From assembly GCF_024721305.1 (NCBI RefSeq), contig NZ_JAMXOD010000002.1, forward strand, positions 62,001 to 126,000: DNA of 64,000 nucleotides, given 5' to 3'. The notes under the pieces were generated by a model that did not search any database, was not told where the DNA came from, and saw nothing but the letters and a program-made list of their open reading frames with translations. This document shows positions 32,542 through 40,746 of this stretch, in pieces. Numbering within the stretch: position 1 is the stretch's first letter; each line of letters begins with the position of its first letter. A program made the position numbers and the translations under genes. The DNA comes from Aequitasia blattaphilus (GTDB lineage Bacteria; Bacillota; Clostridia; Lachnospirales; Lachnospiraceae).

Positions 32542-34134
32542 CTATCTGGCGAATTCCGATAATTTTAGCCCTTCATTTCTCTCCGTTGTCAGCCGTATGC
32601 TCCATTCATTAACAAATAAAACCAAAGGACGTCCTTTTAGGTCTGTCACTTTCTTCATATCGCTTGTTCCTGAAAGGCTGGCCAGATCAATCTCTTCATT
32701 ATCAATCCAGCGAATAAAGGAATAGGGTAAATTTTCCAATCGAATTTCAACCTTGTATTCATTTTCCAGACGATACCGAAGAACATCAAACTGGAGCGTT
32801 CCCACCACTCCTACAATAATTTCTTCCATACCACCATTAGCTTCCTGGAAAATCTGAATCCCACCTTCTTGTGCAATTTGAGTAATTCCTTTTACGAATT
32901 GCTTTCTTTTCATCGTATCCACTTGGCGAACCCTTGCAAAATGCTCTGGTGCAAAAGTCGGGATTCCTTCATAGGCAAATCCTTGAGCCTTCGTAGTTAA
33001 GGTGTCTCCAATCGCGAAAATCCCTGGATCAAATATACCGATAATATCGCCACCGTAGGCTTCTTCAACCATCTTTCTTTCACTTGCCATCATCTGCTGT
33101 GGTTGAGAAAGACGTACCTTCTTTCCACCTTGGATGTGGGTTGCATCCATTCCAGCCTTAAATTGTCCGGAACAGATTCTCATAAACGCAATTCTGTCTC
33201 GATGAGCCTTGTTCATATTTGCTTGAATCTTAAAAACAAAGGCCGAAAATTCCTCTTCCTCCATCGGATCTATCTCACCGGCATCGGACATTCTTGGCAG
33301 TGGCGCTTGAGTCATCTTAAGAAAATGTTTCAAAAAGGTTTCCACACCAAAGTTCGTAAGAGCAGACCCGAAAAATACCGGCGACAGCTTTCCATTGCTT
33401 ACCATTTCCTGGTCAAATCCCGCACCTGCACCATCCTGCAGCTCAATATCATCTTCCAAGTTTTGTAACTGATCTTCTCCTATATAGCTATTGATTTCCG
33501 GATCCGAAATCTTAAGTTTCTTCATTTCCCCTTGGGTTGTTCCTTTTTTCGTGTCAAAAAAGAGTTCCACCTCTTTCTCATTTCGATCGTAAACCCCTCT
33601 AAAGCCCTTGCCAGAGCCAATCGGCCAATTCACTGGACACGTTGCAATTCCCAACTCATTCTCAATATCATCTAACAATTCAAAGGTATCCATTGCCTCT
33701 CGATCCATCTTATTGATAAATGTAAAAATCGGAATGTTCCTCATGGTGCAGACTTTAAAAAGCTTTCTTGTCTGTGCTTCCACTCCCTTTGATGCATCAA
33801 TTACCATCACTGCCGAATCTGCCGCCATCAGCGTACGATACGTATCCTCTGAGAAGTCTTGATGCCCTGGAGTATCTAATATATTGATACAAAAATCATC
33901 ATAATTAAATTGCAATACTGAAGAGGTGACCGAAATCCCTCTTTCTTTTTCAATTTCCATCCAATCTGATACAGCATGCTTTGAGGTTGCCTTTCCTTTT
34001 ACGCTTCCTGCCTGATTGATAACACCTCCATAGAGAAGGAATTTCTCTGTTAATGTTGTCTTTCCAGCATCGGGATGGGATATAATTGCAAAAGTTCTTC
34101 TTTTCTTGATTTCATTTTTCACTTCTTTGTTCAT
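32542..34134 (-). CDS. prfC: Peptide chain release factor 3
   Basis: GTPase that removes RF1/RF2 from the ribosome after termination. The 530-residue protein has P-loop SHPDAGKTTLTEK, switch II DTPGHQDFSEDTYR, NKMD, and RF3-type domains II and III (KIQANMNKAHRDRIAFMRICSG). Length fits the family (~529). The ATG at 34134 is chosen because it gives the normal N-terminus (NKEVKNEIKKRRTFAIISH); the frame runs open upstream through the promoter. It is transcribed away from the phosphoesterase gene, with overlapping promoters. Confidence 0.96.
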   Translation of the reverse strand: MNKEVKNEIKKRRTFAIISHPDAGKTTLTEKFLLYGGVINQAGSVKGKATSKHAVSDWMEIEKERGISVTSSVLQFNYDDFCINILDTPGHQDFSEDTYRTLMAADSAVMVIDASKGVEAQTRKLFKVCTMRNIPIFTFINKMDREAMDTFELLDDIENELGIATCPVNWPIGSGKGFRGVYDRNEKEVELFFDTKKGTTQGEMKKLKISDPEINSYIGEDQLQNLEDDIELQDGAGAGFDQEMVSNGKLSPVFFGSALTNFGVETFLKHFLKMTQAPLPRMSDAGEIDPMEEEEFSAFVFKIQANMNKAHRDRIAFMRICSGQFKAGMDATHIQGGKKVRLSQPQQMMASERKMVEEAYGGDIIGIFDPGIFAIGDTLTTKAQGFAYEGIPTFAPEHFARVRQVDTMKRKQFVKGITQIAQEGGIQIFQEANGGMEEIIVGVVGTLQFDVLRYRLENEYKVEIRLENLPYSFIRWIDNEEIDLASLSGTSDMKKVTDLKGRPLVLFVNEWSIRLTTERNEGLKLSEFAR

Positions 34135-34176
34135 AATCTGACCTATTTTATCTCCTACTTTGAATCTACACAACAA

Positions 34177-34205
34177 TAGACAGTATAGCACACTTATGTT
34201 ACAAT
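34177..34205 (+). promoter_or_regulatory. Promoter of the membrane phosphoesterase gene
   Basis: -35 TAGACA (34177-34182), 17-base spacer, -10 TACAAT (34200-34205). It overlaps almost wholly with the divergent prfC promoter. Confidence 0.7.
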
Positions 34206-34209
34206 GCAA
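34182..34209 (-). promoter_or_regulatory. Promoter of prfC
   Basis: On the minus strand -35 TTGCAT (34204-34209) and -10 TATACT (34182-34187) have a 16-base spacer. The element sits face-to-face on the same 30 bp as the plus-strand promoter. Confidence 0.6.
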
Positions 34210-34234
34210 AAGAAAAAAAGCTGGAGGTGCCTCA

Positions 34235-35413
34235 ATGGTCGCGATCTTTCTTGCCCCCATCTATATACTCTTCAATGTATATATAATAAGATGGCTTTTA
34301 AAATGGATGGGTGCTTGTTCACATCACTTCAAAAAGAACTGGATGAAAACACTGGTTATTCTTATTTACAGTTTCTTTGCTCTTAGCATTTTAACCTCGT
34401 TTTTCTTCCCTGTAAGATGGCTTAAGGTTATCACAAACATATGGTTTGGAATGGCTCTTTATATTATACTTACTATTTTAATTGTTGATTTGATTCGCAT
34501 TCTACTAAAATATGTAATTCCCATAGACAAGGAAAAGCTGGCTTCAAAAAAGCTGTTCGTAACTACCGGAACCATTTGTGTCATTTTCATTCTGGCCATA
34601 TCCACATACGGTGTACTGAATGCCAAACACATACGAGAAGTTTCCTATGATGTTTCCATCGAAAAGAAAACAGAACATATTAAAACCCTCAAAATCGCCT
34701 TAGTGGCCGATTTCCATCTCGGTTATAACACCGGAAATTTTATGATGGAACAAATGGTTCGCAAGATAAATGAAGCCGATGTTGATCTCGTAGTAATTGC
34801 CGGAGACATCTTTGACAATGAATACGATGCAATTGAAGACCCCGAAAAAATTATCGAAACATTAAAGGGGCTCAAAAGCACATACGGCTCCTATGCTTGT
34901 TATGGCAATCATGATATCGAGGAAAAGATTCTTGCCGGATTTACTTTTAAACAAGAAGGTAAAAAGATGAGCGATCCGCGAATGGATGAACTTTTAGAAA
35001 AGTCCAATATTCTTCTATTAAAGGATGAGGGCGTTCTAATCGAGAACGACTTTTACCTTTACGGACGGCCAGATAAAGAACGTCCCAATCGGGGAATTAC
35101 AGTGCGGAAAACTCCTTCTGAGATTACAAAGGACATGGATCTCTCAAAACCCGTTATTCTAATGGATCACGAACCCGCTCAACTGTCCGAACTTTCAAAA
35201 GCAGGGGTAGACCTAGACCTTGCTGGTCATACTCACGACGGGCAAATGTTTCCCGGAAATCTTACCATCAAATTGATGTGGGAAAATGCATATGGACTTC
35301 TGAAAAAAGGAGATATGACGAACATTACGACTTCTGGAATCGGGGTGTTTGGACCCAACATGCGCGTTGGAGCCAATCCCGAGATCGCCTATGTCACTGT
35401 GCGGTTTCAGTAG
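34235..35413 (+). CDS. Membrane-tethered metallophosphoesterase
   Basis: A 392-residue protein. The first ~120 residues hold four hydrophobic helices; the rest is a calcineurin-type phosphoesterase with the ordered metal motifs LVADFHLGYNTGN, IAGDIFDNE, CYGNHDIEE, LMDHEP and AGHTHDGQMFPG. The catalytic domain is probably outside the cytoplasmic membrane. The ATG at 34235 has GGAGGTGCC upstream; the frame is open earlier but lies over the promoter. The substrate is unknown. The gene ends in the strong hairpin at 35432-35503. Confidence 0.85.
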   Translation: MVAIFLAPIYILFNVYIIRWLLKWMGACSHHFKKNWMKTLVILIYSFFALSILTSFFFPVRWLKVITNIWFGMALYIILTILIVDLIRILLKYVIPIDKEKLASKKLFVTTGTICVIFILAISTYGVLNAKHIREVSYDVSIEKKTEHIKTLKIALVADFHLGYNTGNFMMEQMVRKINEADVDLVVIAGDIFDNEYDAIEDPEKIIETLKGLKSTYGSYACYGNHDIEEKILAGFTFKQEGKKMSDPRMDELLEKSNILLLKDEGVLIENDFYLYGRPDKERPNRGITVRKTPSEITKDMDLSKPVILMDHEPAQLSELSKAGVDLDLAGHTHDGQMFPGNLTIKLMWENAYGLLKKGDMTNITTSGIGVFGPNMRVGANPEIAYVTVRFQ

Positions 35414-35431
35414 CGTGATAAGTATATAGAC

Positions 35432-35503
35432 AAACACCAAAAGAGACTCCGCTGAGCACTCGAGGCGTTGCAGGCGCTCATCGGAGTCTCTTTTGGTGTG
35501 TTT
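35432..35503 (+). terminator. Large terminator hairpin 1 (phosphoesterase 3' end)
   Basis: A 17-bp perfect stem, CACCAAAAGAGACTCCG (35435-35451) with 35482-35498, then an inner TGAGC/GCTCA stem and an 18-base loop holding AGGCGTTGCAGGCG. Flanking A and T runs complete it. The loop is the exact reverse complement of the loop of hairpin 2. Confidence 0.85.
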
Positions 35504-35535
35504 ATATCTTGTCCATTATCGGCGTTAATGTAAAT

Positions 35536-35606
35536 AAAAAGCAAGAGAACACTTGGGTGGACGCCTGCAACGCCTTAGTGGCCAACCGAGTGTTCTCTTG
35601 CTTCTA
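35536..35606 (-). terminator. Large terminator hairpin 2 (pnp 3' end)
   Basis: A 14-bp perfect stem, AGCAAGAGAACACT (35540-35553) with 35589-35602, an imperfect inner stem, and a 21-base loop holding CGCCTGCAACGCCT (35562-35575). Read on the minus strand it lies just past the pnp stop, followed by TTTTTA. It faces hairpin 1 across about 36 bases. Confidence 0.8.
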
Positions 35607-35609
35607 TTT

Positions 35610-37712
35610 TTACTCTGGTGTTTCTTCTGTAGCTACATCTTTGATACTAAAGGAAATTCTGCCCATCTTATCTTTTCCAAGGCAAACTACTTTCACAACC
35701 TCTCCAAGTGTTAACACATCTTCTACGTGTTTGATTCTTTCTTTCGAGATTTTTGAAATATGTACCATTCCTTCTTTGCCTGGGGCAAATTCCAGGAAGG
35801 CACCAAAATCTTTTATGCTGATAACTTTACCTTCTAACACTTGTCCTGCCTCAAAGTCTGTTACAATAAGAGTAATCATCTTCTTTGCTTCTTCCATGTC
35901 GCTTTTCTTAATACCACTGATGTAAACCATTCCCTCATCTGTGATATCAATTTTCGCACCTGTACGCTCGATGATTTCGTTAATTGTCTTTCCTCTTTGA
36001 CCAACAACCTCACCAATTTTTTGTGGATCAATCTGCATTTGAATGATTTTTGGTGCAAATTCGCCTACTTCTTCTCTTGGTTCAGCAATTGTCTTATTCA
36101 TTACTTCATCTAAGATAAAAGTTCTCGCTTTTTTCGTTGTGCGGATTGCTTCTTCCACAATCGCTCTTGTTAAACCGTGAATCTTAATATCCATTTGAAT
36201 TGCAGTGATTCCTTTATGAGTACCAGCTACTTTAAAGTCCATGTCTCCAAAGAAATCTTCCAGTCCCTGAATATCCGTTAACACGAGATAATCATCATCC
36301 GTATCTCCTGTTACAAGTCCTGCAGAAATCCCTGCAACTGCTGATTTAATCGGTACACCTGCAGCCATTAAAGACATCGATGATGCACAAACACTTGCTT
36401 GTGATGTAGATCCGTTTGATTCAAAGGTCTCTGATACAGTACGAATTGCATAGGGAAACTCTGCTTCGGAAGGAAGTACTGGAAGCAAAGCCTTCTCTGC
36501 CAATGCGCCATGTCCAATCTCTCTTCTTCCGGGACCTCTTGAGGGTCTTGTTTCACCTACTGAGTATGATGGGAAGTTGTAGTGGTGCATATATCTCTTT
36601 GAAGTCTCTGCTTGATCCAATCCATCAAGACGTTGTGCCTCTGCTAAAGGAGCTAATGTCGTAATGGTACAAATCTGTGTCTGACCTCTTGTAAACATTG
36701 CAGAACCATGTACTCGTGGAATCAAATCAATCTCTCCTGCCAGAGGTCTGATTTCATCAATTCTTCTTCCATCTGGTCTCTTATGATCTTCACGAATCAT
36801 TTTTCGAACCGTCTTCTTTTGGTATTGGTAAATTGCTTCTGACAAAACATCCAGCCATTCCTCATTGTCTGCAAAAGCTTCTTCCAATTTATCTGTAATT
36901 CCACGAATATTATCTTCTCTTACTTGCTTTTCATCTGTAAATACTGCTTCTTCCATCTCAGCCGGAGTCACAATTTCCTTCATTGCAGCGAATAATTCTT
37001 CTGGAATAGAACAGCTTTCATATGTATGCTTTTCTTTGCCGCACTCTGCAACAATTTCTTCGATAAAAGCGATTACTTTTTGATTCAAATCATGAGCCGC
37101 ATAAATCGCCTCAATCATCTGGTCTTCCGGAACTTCATTCGCTCCTGCTTCAATCATAATTACCTTTTCTTTTGTTGATGCAACAGTAAGGGAAAGATCA
37201 GAGGCTTCCTTTTCTGCAGCGGTAGGATTGAACACAAACTGATTGTTCACAAGCCCTACTTGTGTGGTTGATGTAGGACCATCAAAAGGAATATCCGAAA
37301 TACTTGTTGCAATCGCTGCTCCAAGCATTGCAGTTAACTCTGGAGAACAGTCCTGATCAACAGACATAACAAGGTTTTCAAGAGTCACATCATTACGATA
37401 GTCTTTTGGAAACAAAGGACGCATAGGGCGGTCAATAACACGGCAAGTCAAGACTGCGTTTTCAGATGCCTTCCCTTCTCTCTTATTAAATCCTCCCGGT
37501 ATTTTTCCAACTGAGTATAGTCTCTCATTGTATTCAACACTTAACGGAAAGAAATCAATTCCTTCTCTTGGCTTTTCTGAAGCTGTTGCTGTTGAAAGCA
37601 CTGTCGTATCTCCGTAATGCATTAAAACCGCACCGTTTGCCTGTTTTCCCACACGGTCAACATCCACTCGCAGAGTTCTTCCTGCAAGTTCCATTTCAAA
37701 TTTTTTAAACAT
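35610..37712 (-). CDS. pnp: Polyribonucleotide nucleotidyltransferase (PNPase)
   Basis: 3'-5' phosphorolytic exoribonuclease in mRNA decay. The 700-residue protein has two RNase PH cores (about 5-215 and 310-540; VDRVGKQANGAVLMHYGDTTV at the start and FKVAGTHKGITAIQMDIKI in the second), then a KH domain (IDPQKIGEVVGQRGKTINEI) and an S1 domain (VLEGKVISIKDFGAFLEFAPGKEGMVHIS). Length is normal. It normally follows rpsO; here a divergent ECF gene lies between them. A long hairpin in its leader (37753-37806) may be an RNase III-type autocontrol site. Confidence 0.97.
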   Translation of the reverse strand: MFKKFEMELAGRTLRVDVDRVGKQANGAVLMHYGDTTVLSTATASEKPREGIDFFPLSVEYNERLYSVGKIPGGFNKREGKASENAVLTCRVIDRPMRPLFPKDYRNDVTLENLVMSVDQDCSPELTAMLGAAIATSISDIPFDGPTSTTQVGLVNNQFVFNPTAAEKEASDLSLTVASTKEKVIMIEAGANEVPEDQMIEAIYAAHDLNQKVIAFIEEIVAECGKEKHTYESCSIPEELFAAMKEIVTPAEMEEAVFTDEKQVREDNIRGITDKLEEAFADNEEWLDVLSEAIYQYQKKTVRKMIREDHKRPDGRRIDEIRPLAGEIDLIPRVHGSAMFTRGQTQICTITTLAPLAEAQRLDGLDQAETSKRYMHHYNFPSYSVGETRPSRGPGRREIGHGALAEKALLPVLPSEAEFPYAIRTVSETFESNGSTSQASVCASSMSLMAAGVPIKSAVAGISAGLVTGDTDDDYLVLTDIQGLEDFFGDMDFKVAGTHKGITAIQMDIKIHGLTRAIVEEAIRTTKKARTFILDEVMNKTIAEPREEVGEFAPKIIQMQIDPQKIGEVVGQRGKTINEIIERTGAKIDITDEGMVYISGIKKSDMEEAKKMITLIVTDFEAGQVLEGKVISIKDFGAFLEFAPGKEGMVHISKISKERIKHVEDVLTLGEVVKVVCLGKDKMGRISFSIKDVATEETPE

Positions 37713-37752
37713 AAATTTTCTCCTTCTTTTTATGCATATTCAATTTCCTCAT

Positions 37753-37806
37753 CCGAAACTACTGAAAAACCCACTTTGATCCAAATGTACTTTTCAGTGG
37801 TCTCGG
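37753..37806 (-). ncRNA. pnp 5' leader hairpin
   Basis: CCGAGACCACTGAAAA pairs with TTTTCAGTAGTTTCGG (14 of 16 pairs, one G-U, one mismatch) around a loop of about 22 bases in the untranslated leader of pnp. Similar leader stems in E. coli are cut by RNase III and let PNPase limit its own synthesis. That role here is inferred. Confidence 0.5.
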
Positions 37807-37838
37807 CAACTTTTTTGAACATGCTCATAATCTTTCAC

Positions 37839-37867
37839 ATTATAGCATATGCACCCTTCAAAGTAAA
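37839..37867 (-). promoter_or_regulatory. Promoter of pnp
   Basis: -35 TTTACT (37862-37867), 17-base spacer and perfect -10 TATAAT (37839-37844) on the minus strand, giving a leader of about 120 bases. Confidence 0.8.
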
Positions 37868-37949
37868 TCCTATTTTCCCCTTCCTCTTTCTCTCTGATAG
37901 GTGTATACTGAGATTTAAAACAATATCACTAAAAGGAGACTAGATTATT

Positions 37950-38459
37950 ATGAACACAAAACTAAAGAAAATTTCTTATTCTGCTGTATTTGCTGCACTT
38001 GTTTTCGTGGCAACATCTGTCATTCGCATTCCCACCCCTGGCACAGGCGGATACGTCCATCCCGGAGATGCCATTGTGATCTTATGCGGAATATTTCTTG
38101 GGCCCATCTACGGCGGATTAGCTGCCGGTATTGGATCAATGCTTTCAGACTTGCTGGGAGGATACTTCGTCTTTGTTCCTGCCACATTTTTAATAAAAGG
38201 CTTATCCGCTTATTTCATCGGACTTATTTGCAGTAAATATCAAACTCATCTTAAAACAATTCCTTCACTACTGATTGCAGGATTGATAAATACTTTTTTG
38301 GTCGTATTTGGCTATTTCCTATTTGAAATATTCTTATTTGGTACAGGTGCTGCCCTTTCCAGTATTATCCCCAACATTATGCAGGGAGCAATGGGTCTCT
38401 TTTTAGCCTCTGTATTGGCTCCCGTCTTAAAAAAAGTACCCTTCCTTCGAAAAATTTAA
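37950..38459 (+). CDS. ECF transporter substrate-binding (S) component
   Basis: A 169-residue membrane protein with about six hydrophobic helices, belonging to the ECF-type S-component family (vitamin uptake). Features: ISYSAVFAALVFVATSVIR at the start, GYVHPGDAIVILCGIFLGPIYGGLAAGIG and VFVPATFLIKGLSAYF. The protein needs a shared ECF energising module (T and A proteins) encoded elsewhere. The vitamin it binds cannot be assigned; no riboswitch was seen upstream. It is transcribed against pnp and rpsO on either side. AAGGAG lies upstream of the ATG. Confidence 0.82.
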   Translation: MNTKLKKISYSAVFAALVFVATSVIRIPTPGTGGYVHPGDAIVILCGIFLGPIYGGLAAGIGSMLSDLLGGYFVFVPATFLIKGLSAYFIGLICSKYQTHLKTIPSLLIAGLINTFLVVFGYFLFEIFLFGTGAALSSIIPNIMQGAMGLFLASVLAPVLKKVPFLRKI

Positions 38460-38482
38460 TTTTGAATTTCCAACATATTTAA

Positions 38483-38522
38483 AAGGGGTCAACATCACTC
38501 AATTGAGCGGTGTTGACCCCTT
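38483..38522. terminator. Bidirectional terminator between the ECF gene and rpsO
   Basis: AAGGGGTCAACA pairs with TGTTGACCCCTT (12 bp); the loop holds a self-complementary CTCAATTGAG. It serves the convergent ECF and rpsO genes. Confidence 0.85.
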
Positions 38523-38562
38523 CTTCAGGAATTATATTTTCAACAACTCCTTTTTCTGACCA

Positions 38563-38829
38563 TTATTTTCTTAAGCCTAATTGTTCAATCAAAGTACGAT
38601 ATCTTGTAATATCTTTCTTCTTTAAGTAAGCTAAAAGTCCTCTTCTTTGACCAACCATCTTAAGAAGTCCTCTTCTTGAATGATGATCTTTTGGATTGGT
38701 TTTGAAATGATCTGTTAAATCATTAATTCTTGCAGTAAGAATCGCAATCTGTACTTCCGGAGAACCTGTGTCACCTTCTGTCTTTCCATAGGTTTTAATA
38801 ATGTCTTCTTTCATCTCTTTTGTAATCAT
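38563..38829 (-). CDS. rpsO: 30S ribosomal protein S15
   Basis: An 88-residue primary rRNA-binding protein. The pattern [31 protein letters not shown] and the closing [21 protein letters not shown] are typical. It has its own promoter inside the end of the truB-ribF gene and a structured leader that may be an S15 autocontrol site. In most firmicutes pnp follows directly; here the convergent ECF gene and terminator come first. Confidence 0.97.
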   Translation of the reverse strand: MITKEMKEDIIKTYGKTEGDTGSPEVQIAILTARINDLTDHFKTNPKDHHSRRGLLKMVGQRRGLLAYLKKKDITRYRTLIEQLGLRK

Positions 38830-38914
38830 TACAATTACCTCCTCTTTTTTTATGAAATCGCCTGATATTAAGCAGCGGTCGGAGTCTCCAACTACCGAAT
38901 ACCGGCTGAATTAC
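38830..38914 (-). ncRNA. Probable S15-type autoregulatory leader of rpsO
   Basis: The untranslated leader (about 85 bases) can form CCGGTATTCGG and CGGT.GTTGGAG/CTCCGACCG stems just ahead of the AGGAGG site. S15 binds its own leader in several bacteria, but the structures differ by lineage, so this is a position-based guess. Confidence 0.4.
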
Positions 38915-38920
38915 TGATAC

Positions 38921-38949
38921 AGTATAGCACGTGTTTATCGATTCGTAAA
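38921..38949 (-). promoter_or_regulatory. Promoter of rpsO
   Basis: -35 TTTACG (38944-38949), 17-base spacer, -10 TATACT (38921-38926), minus strand. It lies across the stop codon of the truB-ribF gene. Confidence 0.6.
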
Positions 38950-40731
38950 GTATTCTTTTCCCTCTCGAATGTCAAAATCAACACGTTCCTTCATTTTCTC
39001 CAGGCTTTCAAATTTTATTTCTTCTCTTTGAAACTTTTTCAGCTCAATTTCAACTTGCTTCCCATAGGCATTCCCTTCATAAGAGAACAAAAAACTTTCA
39101 ATCAATACATCTGAGTCTGCCATTACCGTAGGCTTTACTCCTAGATTTCCAATTCCCGGATACCACTTCCCATCAAGCTTCACCTTGTTAAAATAAACGC
39201 CAAAGGGCGGTAAAAGCTTATACTTATGAGGGTAAACATTAATCGTCGGAAATCCCAGCGTTCTTCCAATACGGTTACCACGCATAACTTCACCCGAAAA
39301 GCCATAGGAATAGCCCAATAATTTATTCGCAGTAGAGACTCTTCCTTCTGTGATAAGCTCTTTTATATAAGTGCTGCTGATGATATGGTTTTTATATTTT
39401 TTCTTCACCACAACGACAGTCTTATATCCATATTTATTCTCTAAACTCTTTAAGACTTCTACATTCCCTGCCTTTTGGAATCCAAAATGAAAATCCTCAC
39501 CAACAACTACATACTTCGCTTTTAACTTTTTAAAGATAATCTCCCGAACAAACTCTTCCGGTGTCAGCTCTCTAAACTCCTTATCAAAGGGTAAGTTCAG
39601 AACTTCATCCACCTTCCCTTTTAATCGCCTTTCTCGTTCATCTTTGGTCATCAGAAGCTTAGGTGTTATATCTTTTTCCTTCCACAGAGGTTCAAAATCC
39701 ATAACACATACAACACTTCTTAAGTTTTCCTGTTTCCCTCGCTTAACCATCTCATTGACCAGCATCTGGTGTCCCAAATGGAGCCCGTCAAATTTCCCAA
39801 TGGTAATGGCACTACGTTGTTCTTCCCTAGATGGTGTATAAAACAATTTTACGAGTTCAAATTCTTTGGCCTTCTTTTTGTATATCCCTACAAATCCATC
39901 TCTTTTATTATAAAGTCGAACCCTTGTCCCTTCTTCCAGATTCTCACCTTGAGCAATCCACTTTTCCCCAACCCGGCCTCCGTTGTATGCAAGTTCTTCT
40001 ATCTTTTCATTAGTGATTTGAATCCTTGGATATTCTTCAAAAACTCTATCAATAGGCCAAATCATTTTCGCTATCTCGTTTCTTTGGATTGCGTCTTCAA
40101 CCTCTTTTAATGTGACCGACTCCTCACTTCGAAATTCACCCACCTGGGTTCGAATCAATTTCTCCATGGTACCGCCACATTCTAAATCCTCGCCGATATC
40201 CTGACACAAAGTACGAATGTAGGTTCCTTTTGAGCATTCCACCTCAAAGCGAACCCGTGGTACATTAATCTCCAATATCTTAAGATTATATATATGAACC
40301 TTCCTGCTTTTTCGCTCGATTTCTTTTCCTTCTCTCGCCAACTCGTAAAGCTTTTTTCCTTGTACTTTTAAGGCCGAGTACATAGGTGGTACTTGTTCGT
40401 ACTCCCCTATATATTTTTCAATTACCTCTCTGATTTTATCAGCATTTACGTGGGTGGTTTCGCGCTGGGCTACTACCTTTCCCGTGACATCTTGAGTGTC
40501 CGTTGTCACTCCTAATAGAAGGGTCGCCTGATAAGCTTTTCTTTTGTTTGTTAGCAAATCGCTCACCTTTGTAGCCTTACCAAAACATACCGGTAACACA
40601 CCCTCTGCATCTGGGTCAAGTGTTCCGGTATGTCCAATCTTTTTCTCTCCTGTCATACGACGAAGAATTGCAACTACATCGTGTGAAGTATATCCTTTTT
40701 CCTTATACACATTTAAGATACCATGCAGCAT
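38935..40731 (-). CDS. Fused tRNA pseudouridine-55 synthase / riboflavin kinase-FAD synthetase (TruB-RibF)
   Basis: One 598-codon ORF holds two enzymes that are normally made by adjacent genes. Residues 1-300 are TruB: GILNVYKEKGYTSHD, the catalytic Asp39 in GHTGTLDP, the SKGTYIRTLCQDIG block and a C-terminal PUA-like part ending GIYKKKAKEFELVKLF. Residues ~305-598 are RibF: the nucleotidyltransferase site IGKFDGLHLGHQ (311-322), ISSTYIKELITEGRV (about 451-465), and the kinase motif GRTLGFPTINVY (489-500). The first ~15 residues of usual RibF are missing and TruB has no stop, so the join is clean. TruB makes psi-55 in tRNA; RibF makes FMN and FAD. No start codon or ribosome site is seen at the junction. 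Confidence 0.94.
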   Translation of the reverse strand: MLHGILNVYKEKGYTSHDVVAILRRMTGEKKIGHTGTLDPDAEGVLPVCFGKATKVSDLLTNKRKAYQATLLLGVTTDTQDVTGKVVAQRETTHVNADKIREVIEKYIGEYEQVPPMYSALKVQGKKLYELAREGKEIERKSRKVHIYNLKILEINVPRVRFEVECSKGTYIRTLCQDIGEDLECGGTMEKLIRTQVGEFRSEESVTLKEVEDAIQRNEIAKMIWPIDRVFEEYPRIQITNEKIEELAYNGGRVGEKWIAQGENLEEGTRVRLYNKRDGFVGIYKKKAKEFELVKLFYTPSREEQRSAITIGKFDGLHLGHQMLVNEMVKRGKQENLRSVVCVMDFEPLWKEKDITPKLLMTKDERERRLKGKVDEVLNLPFDKEFRELTPEEFVREIIFKKLKAKYVVVGEDFHFGFQKAGNVEVLKSLENKYGYKTVVVVKKKYKNHIISSTYIKELITEGRVSTANKLLGYSYGFSGEVMRGNRIGRTLGFPTINVYPHKYKLLPPFGVYFNKVKLDGKWYPGIGNLGVKPTVMADSDVLIESFLFSYEGNAYGKQVEIELKKFQREEIKFESLEKMKERVDFDIREGKEYFTNR

Positions 40732-40746
40732 TTCTTCAATCCATCC

